A stretch of 40,485 nt of DNA from Limosilactobacillus avistercoris (GTDB taxonomy: Bacteria; Bacillota; Bacilli; Lactobacillales; Lactobacillaceae): the NCBI RefSeq assembly GCF_014836425.1, contig NZ_JACSQW010000017.1:1-40485 (forward strand), in the 5' to 3' direction. Each line of letters starts with the position of its first letter. Position 1 is the stretch's first letter. The translations under genes and the position numbers were made by a program. Shown one piece after another: positions 1-8,228 of this stretch. Below the pieces are notes generated by a model. It was not told the origin of the DNA, did no database searches, and was given only the letters and a program-made list of their open reading frames with translations.

Positions 1-239
1 TCGATCAAGTGTTTAAGGTTTTTAGTGAGCGAAGACTTCCGCCCCCGTTGACTAACCTTGCGTTCAAAGTCAGTTTGCGCTAATTCAGCTTGATACTCAC
101 CGTTGAGCCGGTGAAGTTCGTTAAAGACTGTGGTTTTACTAAAGCCTAAGTAATTAGCGATGTATCGTAAGGAACGTCCTTCATTATGAAGCGTTTCAAT
201 GACAACGCGGTTCTGGAATGATAAAATAGTGGTGCCCAT
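1..239 (-). CDS. IS30-family transposase, N-terminal part (cut by window edge)
   Basis: The reading frame runs leftwards from an ATG at 239 and stays open to the window edge, so only about 79 residues are visible. They begin MGTTILSFQNRVVIE and contain a helix-turn-helix of the IS30 type (ETLHNEGRSLRYIANYLGF, then SKTTVFNELHR). This is the DNA-binding segment that recognises the element's inverted repeats. The DDE catalytic domain would lie outside the window. A purine-rich ribosome binding site (AGAAAGAAGGA) precedes the ATG. The family call is firm; whether the full gene is intact cannot be seen. Confidence 0.85.
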   Translation of the reverse strand, partial: MGTTILSFQNRVVIETLHNEGRSLRYIANYLGFSKTTVFNELHRLNGEYQAELAQTDFERKVSQRGRKSSLTKNLKHLI

Positions 240-340
240 TAAGGTCCTTCTTTCTAATGGAATGTTGTGGTAACACCATTAAAGACCTTGATGGGTTTTT
301 CTGTCCACTTAAATGTTCAACTTAAATTTTACAATCTGCC
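1..340 (-). mobile_element. End of an IS30-family insertion sequence
   Basis: The transposase start is followed outward by about 100 non-coding bases ending in a segment, TTCAACTTAAATTTTACAAT at 315-334, that resembles the terminal repeats I associate with lactobacillar IS30 elements. The outer boundary is placed near 340 by that resemblance only. The second end and any target-site duplication lie outside the window, so the boundary is approximate. Confidence 0.5.
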
Positions 341-596
341 TTTATTAATAATTAGGTAATTATGTTTAGACTATTACCACTATTCTCCTTTGAACGTTTA
401 AAAATATATTAAAATTATATCACAAAAAAATTTGCATAAATTATTTAATGTTCACGAAAACTTAAAATAGGCATTAATTAAAAATTTGTTTAGCTTGAAA
501 TCCAGTCCTGTCTATAAAAAGAGCTGGATTATAGAAAATAATAGCAGTAAAATTTGAGAACCCTTACAATTTTTTGAAAAGGTGAAAACTTTGATT

Positions 597-1721
597 ATGA
601 AAATTTTGAGTGCGGTTATCTACCTGCCAATAATCGTTAATTGTATGATTATTGGTCAAATTTACTTTGAACACTATTGGGGTTCGAATAGGGATAACCG
701 CTTAGCTAATATTGCCTTAACAATAGTAATAACGACTACCTATTTTTTTCAGGAATTTTGCTTACTCCAGCTATCGATTCTTAATATTAAAGAAGTAGCA
801 TTCATGCAAGTATTATCGATAACGATGGTATTTCAAAACGATAAAAACTGGTTATGGTGGTTTTTACTAGTACTGACGCCACCATTTGCTAATATGGTAG
901 AAGTCATTATGGGACTGGAGTCGTGGAGTTCATGGGGGAGCTGGCTCGGCGAGTCATTAATTTTCTTCCTTCTTTGTGTCGTAATGGTTAATATGAAGAA
1001 GATTACATTACAATCTCGTTATAACTTGGCGATTATTGCTCTTGGATTGATTGAACTAGTTACTTTGATGGTTGAAAAGCAATTTACTCTTGTTAAGTTC
1101 CTTGCCCCAACTGCGGGTCTGCTAGTTATTTTACTAATTGAAGGCCAACTTTACCGAAGTGAGATCAGGAATAACCAGAAGATCAAGTTACTCCGGAAGA
1201 AAAGCGAACGGGATGATCTTACCGGCCTGCTTAACTATCGTGCATTGGGACGAAAAATTAAGTCTTTAACTGAAAATAAGGAAATCCATGATATTGTGAT
1301 CGGTGGCCTTGATATTGATCACTTTAAAAACATTAATGATACATATGGTCATTTTGTTGGGAATGAAGTTCTTAATTATTTTTCGACTGTTTTACGTGAG
1401 AAAATCCATCGGGCATTTCCGAAGCATGGTTACGTCTATCGGTTCGGTGGAGAAGAATTTAGTATTGTTGTTTCCAACCATTCAATTGATGAAGTGTATA
1501 AGTTGTTACAATCGATTGAAGAATTTTTTGGTGATCATCCAATTGTCACTAAGGAAGGAATAAAGATTACCCTTAGTTTCTCCTGTAGTTTAACTAATAA
1601 TTTGAAAGGTGAACTGCTAGATCTAACCTTGAAGCGCGCTGATAAAATGTTGTATAGTGTAAAAAACGATGGTCGAGGGTGGATTATAACCGATCAACAA
1701 TATAAATCAATGAAAAAGTAA
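597..1721 (+). CDS. Membrane-bound diguanylate cyclase (GGDEF domain)
   Basis: Predicted to make the second messenger c-di-GMP from two GTP at the inner face of the membrane. The N-terminal half (residues about 1-190) is a run of hydrophobic segments consistent with six or more membrane helices. The C-terminal half is a complete GGDEF domain with the entry motif DDLTGLLN, the metal/GTP motif DIDHFKNINDTYGH, and an active-site GGEEF at about residues 284-288. The RxxD inhibitory site expected just before GGEEF is absent (PKHG there), so product inhibition is unlikely. Start choice: a GTG at 582 extends the frame but lies inside the ribosome binding site AAGGTGA. That site better serves TTG 591 or ATG 597, and I used 597. 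The EAL gene follows 40 bases downstream, so the pair is probably one operon. Confidence 0.87.
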   Translation: MKILSAVIYLPIIVNCMIIGQIYFEHYWGSNRDNRLANIALTIVITTTYFFQEFCLLQLSILNIKEVAFMQVLSITMVFQNDKNWLWWFLLVLTPPFANMVEVIMGLESWSSWGSWLGESLIFFLLCVVMVNMKKITLQSRYNLAIIALGLIELVTLMVEKQFTLVKFLAPTAGLLVILLIEGQLYRSEIRNNQKIKLLRKKSERDDLTGLLNYRALGRKIKSLTENKEIHDIVIGGLDIDHFKNINDTYGHFVGNEVLNYFSTVLREKIHRAFPKHGYVYRFGGEEFSIVVSNHSIDEVYKLLQSIEEFFGDHPIVTKEGIKITLSFSCSLTNNLKGELLDLTLKRADKMLYSVKNDGRGWIITDQQYKSMKK

Positions 1722-1761
1722 TTTTTATTTATCAAAAGAGTAATGTTGGGGGAGCGAATAG

Positions 1762-2463
1762 GTGACACAGATAAAAATTAAAAGTGATAAGTTACATAAT
1801 ATTTTTCAGCCAATTTTACGGGTAGATAGTAAGCTGAATACCGAGATAAATGCATACGAAATGTTGATGCGGGATTCGTCGGGAGCATTTCCCGGAATGA
1901 GATTCTTGGAAGGATTAACGACCCAATTAGGAAACGAGCAGTGGATCGCGATCAGTAAAAAGTCGCTAGTAGCGGTTTTGGAAGATCATCCTCAGCGTAA
2001 GGTTTACATCAACCTTGAGCCGTGCCAGATGGAATTCGAATGTGTTTGGCAGTTTTTAACGGAGGTTCATCAACAGTACGGTTCCCAAGTTGCCATTGAA
2101 ATTACGGAACGGCGGGAAACTATCCATAGCCTAGACTACTTAGACGGGGAAATTCACCGGTTGAAGCAGATTGGGTTTGAACTAGCGATTGACGATGTAT
2201 GTGCGGGAAGTAATAGCTATGCCTTTATCGTCCGTCAATTAGGCGCCATTCAACGGATTAAGTTGTCATTACTTGTATTTAAAGATGAGGACAGTGAGAC
2301 TAAGCGGGAATTCGTTAATGCCTGGTTAACTTTTGCGACTAAGCACCACCTTGACTTTGTGATTGAGGGAATTGCAGATAAGAAGTTGGCTAAAGAGTTT
2401 GCCGGAAACTCAACGATTCTCCAGCAGGGCTTTTATTGGGAAAAAGGTTCGGCTGAGATTTAG
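1762..2463 (+). CDS. Stand-alone EAL-domain c-di-GMP phosphodiesterase
   Basis: A 233-residue protein that is only an EAL domain, with no membrane or sensory part. The signature reads EML at residues 33-35 instead of EAL, but the Glu is kept. The other expected ligands are visible: Asn in INLEP, Glu in EITERR, the Asp pair in IDDVCAGS, Lys in RIKLS, Glu in IEGIADK and Gln in QQGFYW. The Asp of the usual KxD motif is replaced by Ser (KLS). Most metal-binding residues are therefore present, so hydrolysis of c-di-GMP to pGpG is likely, though a binding-only role is possible. It starts at GTG 1762 behind a strong site (GGGGGAG). Directly downstream of the diguanylate cyclase, it would make an opposing enzyme pair. 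A long hairpin terminator follows. Confidence 0.82.
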   Translation: MTQIKIKSDKLHNIFQPILRVDSKLNTEINAYEMLMRDSSGAFPGMRFLEGLTTQLGNEQWIAISKKSLVAVLEDHPQRKVYINLEPCQMEFECVWQFLTEVHQQYGSQVAIEITERRETIHSLDYLDGEIHRLKQIGFELAIDDVCAGSNSYAFIVRQLGAIQRIKLSLLVFKDEDSETKREFVNAWLTFATKHHLDFVIEGIADKKLAKEFAGNSTILQQGFYWEKGSAEI

Positions 2464-2473
2464 AAAATTAGAG

Positions 2474-2529
2474 AATATAAAGAGGCTCCAGGGATCAGTC
2501 ATTGCTGAATCCTGGGACCTCTTTATATT
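2474..2529. terminator. Bidirectional intrinsic terminator
   Basis: A long hairpin: AATATAAAGAGG at 2474-2485 pairs with CCTCTTTATATT at 2518-2529, with further inner pairing (CCAGG/CCTGG, TCAG/CTGA). It lies between two convergent genes and has A/T flanks suited to stopping transcription in both directions. Confidence 0.85.
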
Positions 2530-2530
2530 T

Positions 2531-3325
2531 CTAAATAACTAATTTTGCAATTTGGTGGAGAACGGCTTGTTCCTCGTTTGTCCCAATGACCTTACTTGCG
2601 GCTTGCTTAACATTTTTAGGGGCATTTTCCATGGCATAACTTGTTTTGGCAAGGTTAAACATTTCGAGGTCGTTTTCACCATTCCCAAAGACTACTAATT
2701 GCTCTGGAGTAAGGTGCCAACGGTCTAACAACTTGTGCAATCCATAAGATTTATCGCGACCAGGAATAATGAGGTCAACGGCGCCGTAACCACTGGCCGT
2801 TGCGTGGATGATTCCCTCAAAGCGATAATTAATTGTTGCTTGGATCTCGCGCATTTTAACTGGAGGGACACTCATGGCAAATTTAAAAATTGGATCATCA
2901 GTTACCTGGTTAATATCCGCAACTTCCTTAATCTTAGTATAAAAATTTGGGATTAATTTTTTGAATTCTAGAGAGGCATCGTGACGTACATAAGCTGCTT
3001 TTTTCCCGCTTGCGCAGTAAGCAACACCTTCTAAAGAATCGAGAAAATGAGTAATTGCGGAAACATTTTCAGTGCTTAAGTGATCAAAAGCAATTTCCAT
3101 ATTGTGGTCAATTGTGAGGACACCATTTTCGGCGACATAGGCTAAGTGATCAGCTTCATCAGGGAAAAGGGAACGGAGGAAGTCATATTGGTCACCACTC
3201 GCAATGATGAAGCGGATCCCTTGCGCTTGCATTGTTGTGTAAACCTTTTTAAAAAGCTCCTGATCATAAGTCCTATCAGAACGCAGAAAGGTGCCGTCAA
3301 TATCTGTAGCGATTGCCCGAATCAT
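2531..3325 (-). CDS. Cof-type HAD-superfamily hydrolase
   Basis: A cytosolic haloacid-dehalogenase-type phosphatase of the Cof/YidA subfamily (about 264 residues), which usually dephosphorylates sugar phosphates, nucleotides or cofactors such as FMN or PLP. Motif I is DIDGTFL at residues 8-14 (nucleophile Asp8, acid/base Asp10), the IIB cap lies in the middle, and motif IV is GNGENDLEMF near the C terminus. The frame can be extended upstream to 3373, but the ATG at 3325 has a good ribosome binding site (GAAAGGA, 8 bases away), and the protein from there starts like its family (MIRAIATDIDGT). It lies just downstream of asnS, separated by a hairpin terminator. The substrate cannot be told from sequence. 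Confidence 0.88.
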   Translation of the reverse strand: MIRAIATDIDGTFLRSDRTYDQELFKKVYTTMQAQGIRFIIASGDQYDFLRSLFPDEADHLAYVAENGVLTIDHNMEIAFDHLSTENVSAITHFLDSLEGVAYCASGKKAAYVRHDASLEFKKLIPNFYTKIKEVADINQVTDDPIFKFAMSVPPVKMREIQATINYRFEGIIHATASGYGAVDLIIPGRDKSYGLHKLLDRWHLTPEQLVVFGNGENDLEMFNLAKTSYAMENAPKNVKQAASKVIGTNEEQAVLHQIAKLVI

Positions 3326-3352
3326 TTGATCAATCCTTTCAATTAATTCAAA

Positions 3353-3412
3353 AAGAGAGTGGGGTACGAACATAGGCCTTTAACGACTTCTGTTACGGAC
3401 TTCACTCTCTCT
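3353..3412 (-). terminator. Probable terminator of the asnA-asnS operon
   Basis: On the minus strand GAGAGAGTG pairs with CACTCTCT, with a long inner arm, and is followed by a T-rich stretch (TTTTTGAATT). It stands between the asnS stop and the HAD gene start. The inner sequence (CAGAAGTC next to a GAGAGTG arm) resembles the dispersed hairpins at 18839 and 24760. Confidence 0.6.
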
Positions 3413-3431
3413 TAATTTATTTTAGATAGTA

Positions 3432-4730
3432 TTATGGGCGCAAACGGTTAAGCATCCGTGGGAATGGAATGTTTTGACGAATGTGATCTTGAAGGGTAAT
3501 CCATGAAAGGAATCGTTCAAGTCCCATCCCGAATCCAGAGTGAGGAACAGAACCGTACTTCCGGAGATCGTCGTACCAACCGTAGTCCTTCTTGCTTAAA
3601 CCATTCTCTTCCAATTTGTTGGTGATGTATTCGTAGTCGTATGAACGTTCAGAACCACCAATGATTTCACCATAACCTTCTGGAGCTAACAAGTCAGCAC
3701 AGATAACTTGACGGTCATCTTCAGGATCAGTAGGCATGTAGAAGGCCTTGATTGCCCGTGGATAGTTCATGATGAAGACAGGCTTGTTAAATTGATCAGC
3801 CAAGTAGGTTTCTTCTGGAGAACCAAAGTCATCACCGTACTTGGAGTCGAAGCCACCTTCTTGCAACATTTCGATGGCCTTCTTGTAAGTGATCCGTGGG
3901 TATGGCAATTCAGTAAATGGCTTCAAACTTTCAACGGAACGACCAACCATTTCAAGTTCGGTTGCACAGTGGTCAATTAAGTCTTGCACAAGGTAAGCAA
4001 CGTATTGTTCTTGAATCTTCAAACTTTCATCTTGGTGCATCCAAGCCATTTCTGGTTCGATCATCCAAAATTCAGTCATGTGACGACGAGTCTTTGACTT
4101 TTCAGCCCGGAAAGTTGGCCCCATTGTGTAAATCCGGTTTAATGCCATGGCACCAGCTTCACCATAAAGCTGACCTGATTGAGATAGGTAAGCATCTTCA
4201 TCAAAGTACTTAACATCGAATAATTCGGTAGTACCTTCTGGGGCACTGGCAGTTAATTCTGGAGCATCAAATTGAACAAAACCATGCTTGTCAAAGAATT
4301 CCATTGTCGCTAACTTTACCCGACTCCGGATCCGCATTAATGCCCAAGGCTTACGGGAACGCAACCATAAATGACGGTGATCAAGTAAGAAGTCAATCCC
4401 GTGTTCCTTGTTACCGATTGGGTAATCTTCGCTTTCGCCAACGATTTCAAAGTCTTTAATATGGATTTCATAGCCAAACTTGGACCGCTTATCTTCAGCG
4501 ATTTCACCAGTTACTACAAAACTAGTTTCTTGGTGCAAATCGTGCTTTGCCATATCAAACTTTTCTTCAGGAACATCATTTTTTCGGATAATTCCTTGGA
4601 AAAAGCCAGTTCCGTCACGTAATTGTAAGAAAGCGATCTTCCCACTAGACCGCTTATCGGTTAACCAAACGCCAATCTTAACGGTTTCCCCAACGTGTTG
4701 AGGAGCTTCACTAATCTTAATTGTTCCCAC
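3432..4730 (-). CDS. asnS: Asparaginyl-tRNA synthetase
   Basis: Charges tRNA-Asn with asparagine in the cytosol. The 432-residue protein has the expected N-terminal OB fold (anticodon binding, residues about 14-100) and a class II catalytic core with motif 2 (FRAEKS, from residue 207) and motif 3 (GMGLERF, about 401-407). The N-terminal hinge and TSAPEG-like segment ([12 protein letters not shown]) fit asparaginyl rather than aspartyl enzymes. The start is GTG at 4730 with AAGGGAGA about ten bases upstream. It lies 29 bases downstream of asnA, with both under the asparagine T-box upstream, so asparagine synthesis and its charging are controlled together. Nothing suggests loss of function. Confidence 0.97.
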   Translation of the reverse strand: MGTIKISEAPQHVGETVKIGVWLTDKRSSGKIAFLQLRDGTGFFQGIIRKNDVPEEKFDMAKHDLHQETSFVVTGEIAEDKRSKFGYEIHIKDFEIVGESEDYPIGNKEHGIDFLLDHRHLWLRSRKPWALMRIRSRVKLATMEFFDKHGFVQFDAPELTASAPEGTTELFDVKYFDEDAYLSQSGQLYGEAGAMALNRIYTMGPTFRAEKSKTRRHMTEFWMIEPEMAWMHQDESLKIQEQYVAYLVQDLIDHCATELEMVGRSVESLKPFTELPYPRITYKKAIEMLQEGGFDSKYGDDFGSPEETYLADQFNKPVFIMNYPRAIKAFYMPTDPEDDRQVICADLLAPEGYGEIIGGSERSYDYEYITNKLEENGLSKKDYGWYDDLRKYGSVPHSGFGMGLERFLSWITLQDHIRQNIPFPRMLNRLRP

Positions 4731-4759
4731 TGTGTTTAACTCTCCCTTAATCAGTTATT

Positions 4760-5770
4760 TTATAGAATTTGAATGTGTGCTGCTTGACACTTTTTCAACA
4801 TCTCATCTGGCCAGATGCTTGCTTGGACTTCACCAACATGGGCCTTGCCAAGAAGGAGCATACATAGCCGAGATTGACCAATTCCTCCACCAATTGTATA
4901 TGGTAATTCGCCATTGAGCAACATCTTATGGAATGGTAATTTCTCCCGATCAGTTGCACCGGCTTGTTCGAGTTGGTACTTCATTGATTCTGGACTAACC
5001 CGGATCCCCATGCTAGAGATTTCAAGCTTCTTTTGAAGGGGTTCATACCAGAAAATAATGTCACCGTTAAGGCTCCAGTCATCGTAGTCGGGTGCCCGAC
5101 CATCGTGAGGTTTACCGGACCGCTTTAGCTTGTCACCAATCTTCATTACAAAGACTGCCCCCATTTCCTTAGCGATCTTATCTTCACGTTCCATTGGTGT
5201 AAGGTCTGGCCAACGATCTTCAAGCTCTTGGGTTGTAACGAAGTGAATATCGTCTGGTAAGTGGTAAACCGCTTGAGGATACTTGTACCAAACTTCATCT
5301 TCCATGTGCTTGATTACCTTAAAGATTTGACGAACGGTATCCTTAAGGGTTTCTTCAGTCCGTTCTTCTTTACTAATCACTTTTTCCCAATCCCATTGGT
5401 CGACGTAAATTGAGTGGAAGTTATCCAAATCTTCGTCTTTCCGAATGGCGTTCATGTTAGTGTAAAGACCTTCGTGAAGACCAAATCCGTACTTCTTTAG
5501 TGCCATCCGCTTCCACTTTGCAAGGGAATGGACAATTTCGATTGTTTCGCCAGGCATGTCCTTCATTTCAAATGAAACTGGCTTTTCAATCCCGTTCAGG
5601 TTATCGTTCAACCCGGTACTCTTTTCAACAAACATTGGTGCAGACATCCGTTGCAAGTTTAGTTGCTTACCAAATTCATCTTGGAAAGTTTCCCGAATGT
5701 AACGAATAGCAGCTTCGGTTTCGCGAATAGACAATTTTGGATCGTAGTCCTTTGGAATAATTAAGTTCAT
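4760..5770 (-). CDS. asnA: Aspartate-ammonia ligase (asparagine synthetase A)
   Basis: Makes asparagine from aspartate, ammonia and ATP, with the class II synthetase-like fold. The 336 residues match the usual size (about 330). Characteristic stretches are the N-terminal [15 protein letters not shown], the VHSLAKWKR substrate segment and the C-terminal [14 protein letters not shown] motif. Starting three codons upstream is possible, but ATG 5770 has the better placed ribosome binding site (AAGGAG, 9 bases). It is first in an operon with asnS and preceded by a T-box with an Asn specifier, so it should be induced when uncharged tRNA-Asn accumulates. Confidence 0.97.
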   Translation of the reverse strand: MNLIIPKDYDPKLSIRETEAAIRYIRETFQDEFGKQLNLQRMSAPMFVEKSTGLNDNLNGIEKPVSFEMKDMPGETIEIVHSLAKWKRMALKKYGFGLHEGLYTNMNAIRKDEDLDNFHSIYVDQWDWEKVISKEERTEETLKDTVRQIFKVIKHMEDEVWYKYPQAVYHLPDDIHFVTTQELEDRWPDLTPMEREDKIAKEMGAVFVMKIGDKLKRSGKPHDGRAPDYDDWSLNGDIIFWYEPLQKKLEISSMGIRVSPESMKYQLEQAGATDREKLPFHKMLLNGELPYTIGGGIGQSRLCMLLLGKAHVGEVQASIWPDEMLKKCQAAHIQIL

Positions 5771-5810
5771 AATTAGCAACTCCTTAATATGTTTAGAATC
5801 GGAGATAAAT

Positions 5811-6088
5811 AAAAAAGCCCTTCATCCCCAACATCTAAGGGACGAAAGGCTTTTGTTCCGCGGTACCACCCAAATTGTCTAAAATAATTTTAGACCATCT
5901 TATCGAGCACAAGAATACTCTCCCGGCGAGATAACGTACCGGTGACGACTAAGCCTACTTTAAACGAGGTTATTTGGGTTAGCAGCATGGAAAAAGGGTT
6001 TTTCAATAATCCAGGTGCTATCGGTCTCCCACTATCACCGACTCACTGTTAGACTGAAAATTATTTACTCGTCTTTCTCATCGCATTT
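5811..6088 (-). promoter_or_regulatory. T-box riboswitch, Asn specifier (AAC), controlling asnA-asnS
   Basis: The minus strand carries the T-box core GGTGGTACCGCGG (5870-5858), followed by a terminator hairpin (AAAAGCC...GGGCTTTTTT, 5854-5811). The Stem I region lies upstream (higher coordinates), with the distal helix TCGGT...ACCGA. The specifier is read as AAC at 6000-5998, in the context GAAA-AAC. This position lines up exactly with the specifiers of the two other T-boxes in the window (GAAG-AUG and GAAA-AUC). The base after the codon is C rather than the usual purine. A TATAAT -10 box sits just upstream at 6097-6092. Uncharged tRNA-Asn would favour the antiterminator. Confidence 0.93.
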
Positions 6089-6130
6089 GAAATTATAACT
6101 GTATTCTAACCGAATTTTTAAAAATTGCAA

Positions 6131-6643
6131 CTACTTTTTAGAATTTTTTTGATTTTTTAATTGAGATAAAACTTCATCAGCAATTTCATGGTTAGTCCAC
6201 ATCCAAATTGCGTGACCAAAACTTTCAGAAAGGTGTTCTTCAAAAGGCTGATCTTTAGCATCGGGGACAGTCTTCATTGCGGGCATAATTACTAAGTGAA
6301 AGGCAATCCAAACAGCGATTCCAAATGGAATGCCTTCACCAAGGGTTAATAGTTTAACTTTCTTTTCTAGCAGAGCAGCATAGGCAGTAGCAAATGAAAT
6401 CGAGAAGCCAAAGTGAACTAGGTACGATACCCAAGGAAGTTGCTGACCAGAGTATGTATAGGTAGCTTGAGTAAGTTTAGCGGGAACCCCGAGTTGTTGA
6501 AGCAGGGTTTGGGGTGGATTAACCTTATCCCGTTCTGAGGTTCTTGGGGGGAGAATGTTTTCCCAGCCAAGTTTAACCAGCCCGGAGATTACTCCAGCAG
6601 CAGTTCCAGCGATTAAAGCGGTTTTTAAATTTAATTTTGACAT
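6131..6643 (-). CDS. YagU-family inner-membrane protein (DUF1440)
   Basis: A 170-residue protein with an N-terminal glycine-rich membrane segment (LIAGTAAGVISGLVKLGWE), the family signature around ILPPRTSERDKVNPPQ, and further hydrophobic helices near residues 70-130. YagU-type proteins are small inner-membrane proteins, linked in E. coli to acid resistance; the mechanism is unknown. The ATG at 6643 lies only 6 bases after the PTS IIC stop codon. Its ribosome binding site (AAAGGAG) lies in the last codons of that gene, so the two are almost certainly co-transcribed and perhaps translationally coupled. Confidence 0.85.
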   Translation of the reverse strand: MSKLNLKTALIAGTAAGVISGLVKLGWENILPPRTSERDKVNPPQTLLQQLGVPAKLTQATYTYSGQQLPWVSYLVHFGFSISFATAYAALLEKKVKLLTLGEGIPFGIAVWIAFHLVIMPAMKTVPDAKDQPFEEHLSESFGHAIWMWTNHEIADEVLSQLKNQKNSKK

Positions 6644-6649
6644 TTAAAA

Positions 6650-8086
6650 TTACTCCTTTGATGGATTAATAGTGTTTTTATCTGCCATGCGGTTAAGGTA
6701 GCGCCAAATTTGGGAACGGTAACGACGAAGGCAGAATAACAACAGTAGGTAAACTAAAATACATAAACCGATCCAGAGCGGATTTTGTGAAATAAAGGCG
6801 GCAAAAACTAGTGTATTGAGGGGACGCGCCATTAGGTTAAAGCTTGTTACGAGAATAATTCCAGCAGGGATTGCGGCCCCGTAATGGGAAATAGCACCAG
6901 TATAGATCGGAGCTAACCAACTAGAACAGTACAGCCCGATACTGAACCAGACGATTCCGTTAGCAATTACTTTAAGAATATTTCCGTTGGTGATCGCAAC
7001 AATTGATTCTACCATAAAGGGGAGAGCGATTAAATCGACTACCGGTAAGGTCCGGTTGCCCGGAAGAATAAAAGCAATTACTACCATAATTGGAATTAAG
7101 ATAATCCCTGAAATAATTGTTGCGGATTCACCGTAACCAACACCATCATCAACAGCAAGGAACCAACGCTTACGATCGTTAACGGAATCATCCGTTTGCA
7201 ATTGTTGGCTGCCTGCTTTTCGTTGTTGATCAATGCTTTTAGCGAGCGGTTTAAATGCTTTGGCAAAGACATCAGTAACCAACGGAAAAATAGTCATTAC
7301 GGCAGCTAATTGCACGGCAAATTGGAATATCTGTCCCCAAGCATGGTAACTAGTGAGTCGATTAAGGTTGCCGAGAATGCTAATTAGCAGGCCAAGAATT
7401 GCCCCAAGAGTAGTTGGCTGACCAAAGACACCAAACTTACGTTGAAATGTTTTAGGGGTTAAGTGTACTTTATTGAAACCAAGCATGTTCCACAGCGGAT
7501 CTAATAAAATCGCTGGAACAGTCTGGACGATATTTTGGACAGCACAGACTGTTGTATTTTCGATTTGATAGTATGATGACCAGCGATCTGCTTGGATTTC
7601 AGCTAACTCAAGAGTATAGAGAAGCATGAAAAATGATAATCCTATTGCCAGCCAAAAATTGTGAGTAGCATAATATGCAAGAGTTCCCCAAATCATAAAG
7701 CCAAAATTATTCCACAAATTGGAGGGCATAAACACCTTTGTAATGCCAACCGCGAAGAGAATAAATTCCGCAATAAGGCCGAAGACAAAAAAGGCTAAGC
7801 CAACAGAAGAGTTAAAACTCGCCAAGGACCCTGCTTGCCAGCCAATATCAACTACTGGAAGTTTGATACCGACATTGTTAACCATTTGGTGGATGATTTT
7901 AGTGACAACTGGAGTAAACTCACCAATAATCCAGGAAAATCCGGTTAATCCGACCCCAGCGTATAGGGCAGACATAATTGCTGTTTTTGGCTTGACCTTG
8001 AGGAAAAGGGCGATGATCAAGATCATGATTGGCACAACAACAGTGGCACCAAAAGCACTGAAAAAGTGACTTACAGATGAAAGCAA
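6650..8086 (-). CDS. Galactitol-type PTS transporter subunit IIC, orphan
   Basis: A 478-residue polytopic membrane protein of the GatC family (PTS galactitol IIC), the membrane channel of a sugar/polyol phosphotransferase system. Hydrophobic segments run the full length, with a charged loop near residues 285-310 (DQQRKAGSQQLQTDD). The start is TTG at 8086 behind AAGAGGA, which gives the family-like MLSSVSHFFSAFGATVVVP. No IIA or IIB gene is nearby: the downstream partner is yagU and the upstream neighbour is a thiolase. It must therefore borrow IIA/IIB from elsewhere or act without phosphorylation. The substrate is unknown. Confidence 0.85.
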   Translation of the reverse strand: MLSSVSHFFSAFGATVVVPIMILIIALFLKVKPKTAIMSALYAGVGLTGFSWIIGEFTPVVTKIIHQMVNNVGIKLPVVDIGWQAGSLASFNSSVGLAFFVFGLIAEFILFAVGITKVFMPSNLWNNFGFMIWGTLAYYATHNFWLAIGLSFFMLLYTLELAEIQADRWSSYYQIENTTVCAVQNIVQTVPAILLDPLWNMLGFNKVHLTPKTFQRKFGVFGQPTTLGAILGLLISILGNLNRLTSYHAWGQIFQFAVQLAAVMTIFPLVTDVFAKAFKPLAKSIDQQRKAGSQQLQTDDSVNDRKRWFLAVDDGVGYGESATIISGIILIPIMVVIAFILPGNRTLPVVDLIALPFMVESIVAITNGNILKVIANGIVWFSIGLYCSSWLAPIYTGAISHYGAAIPAGIILVTSFNLMARPLNTLVFAAFISQNPLWIGLCILVYLLLLFCLRRYRSQIWRYLNRMADKNTINPSKE

Positions 8087-8134
8087 AACTTCATCCTCTT
8101 TCTATTTGTTATGAAAATAATAGTAGAAGTGAGT

Positions 8135-8174
8135 ACTAGGTAAGCCTAATAATTATAAACTAATCTTACCTAGT
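8135..8174. promoter_or_regulatory. Inverted repeat upstream of the PTS IIC gene
   Basis: ACTAGGTAAG at 8135-8144 and CTTACCTAGT at 8165-8174 form a perfect 10-bp inverted repeat separated by 20 A/T-rich bases, between the thiolase stop and the PTS IIC start. It could be an operator of the IIC-yagU operon or a weak terminator for the thiolase gene. No clear T-run follows it on the minus strand, which favours the operator reading. Confidence 0.4.
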
Positions 8175-8228
8175 GACTATTTATTTTATTGTACAACTAA
8201 TGGCGGAAAAAGTTGAATTAGACGCATA

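Noticed and set aside
499-530. AATCCAG...CTGGATT hairpin before the cyclase gene as a c-di-GMP riboswitch
   Set aside because: Only a 7-bp stem with an 18-base loop; none of the GEMM riboswitch conserved features are present.
582-596. GTG 582 as the cyclase start
   Set aside because: It overlaps the only ribosome binding site (AAGGTGA). TTG 591 or ATG 597 fit the site better.
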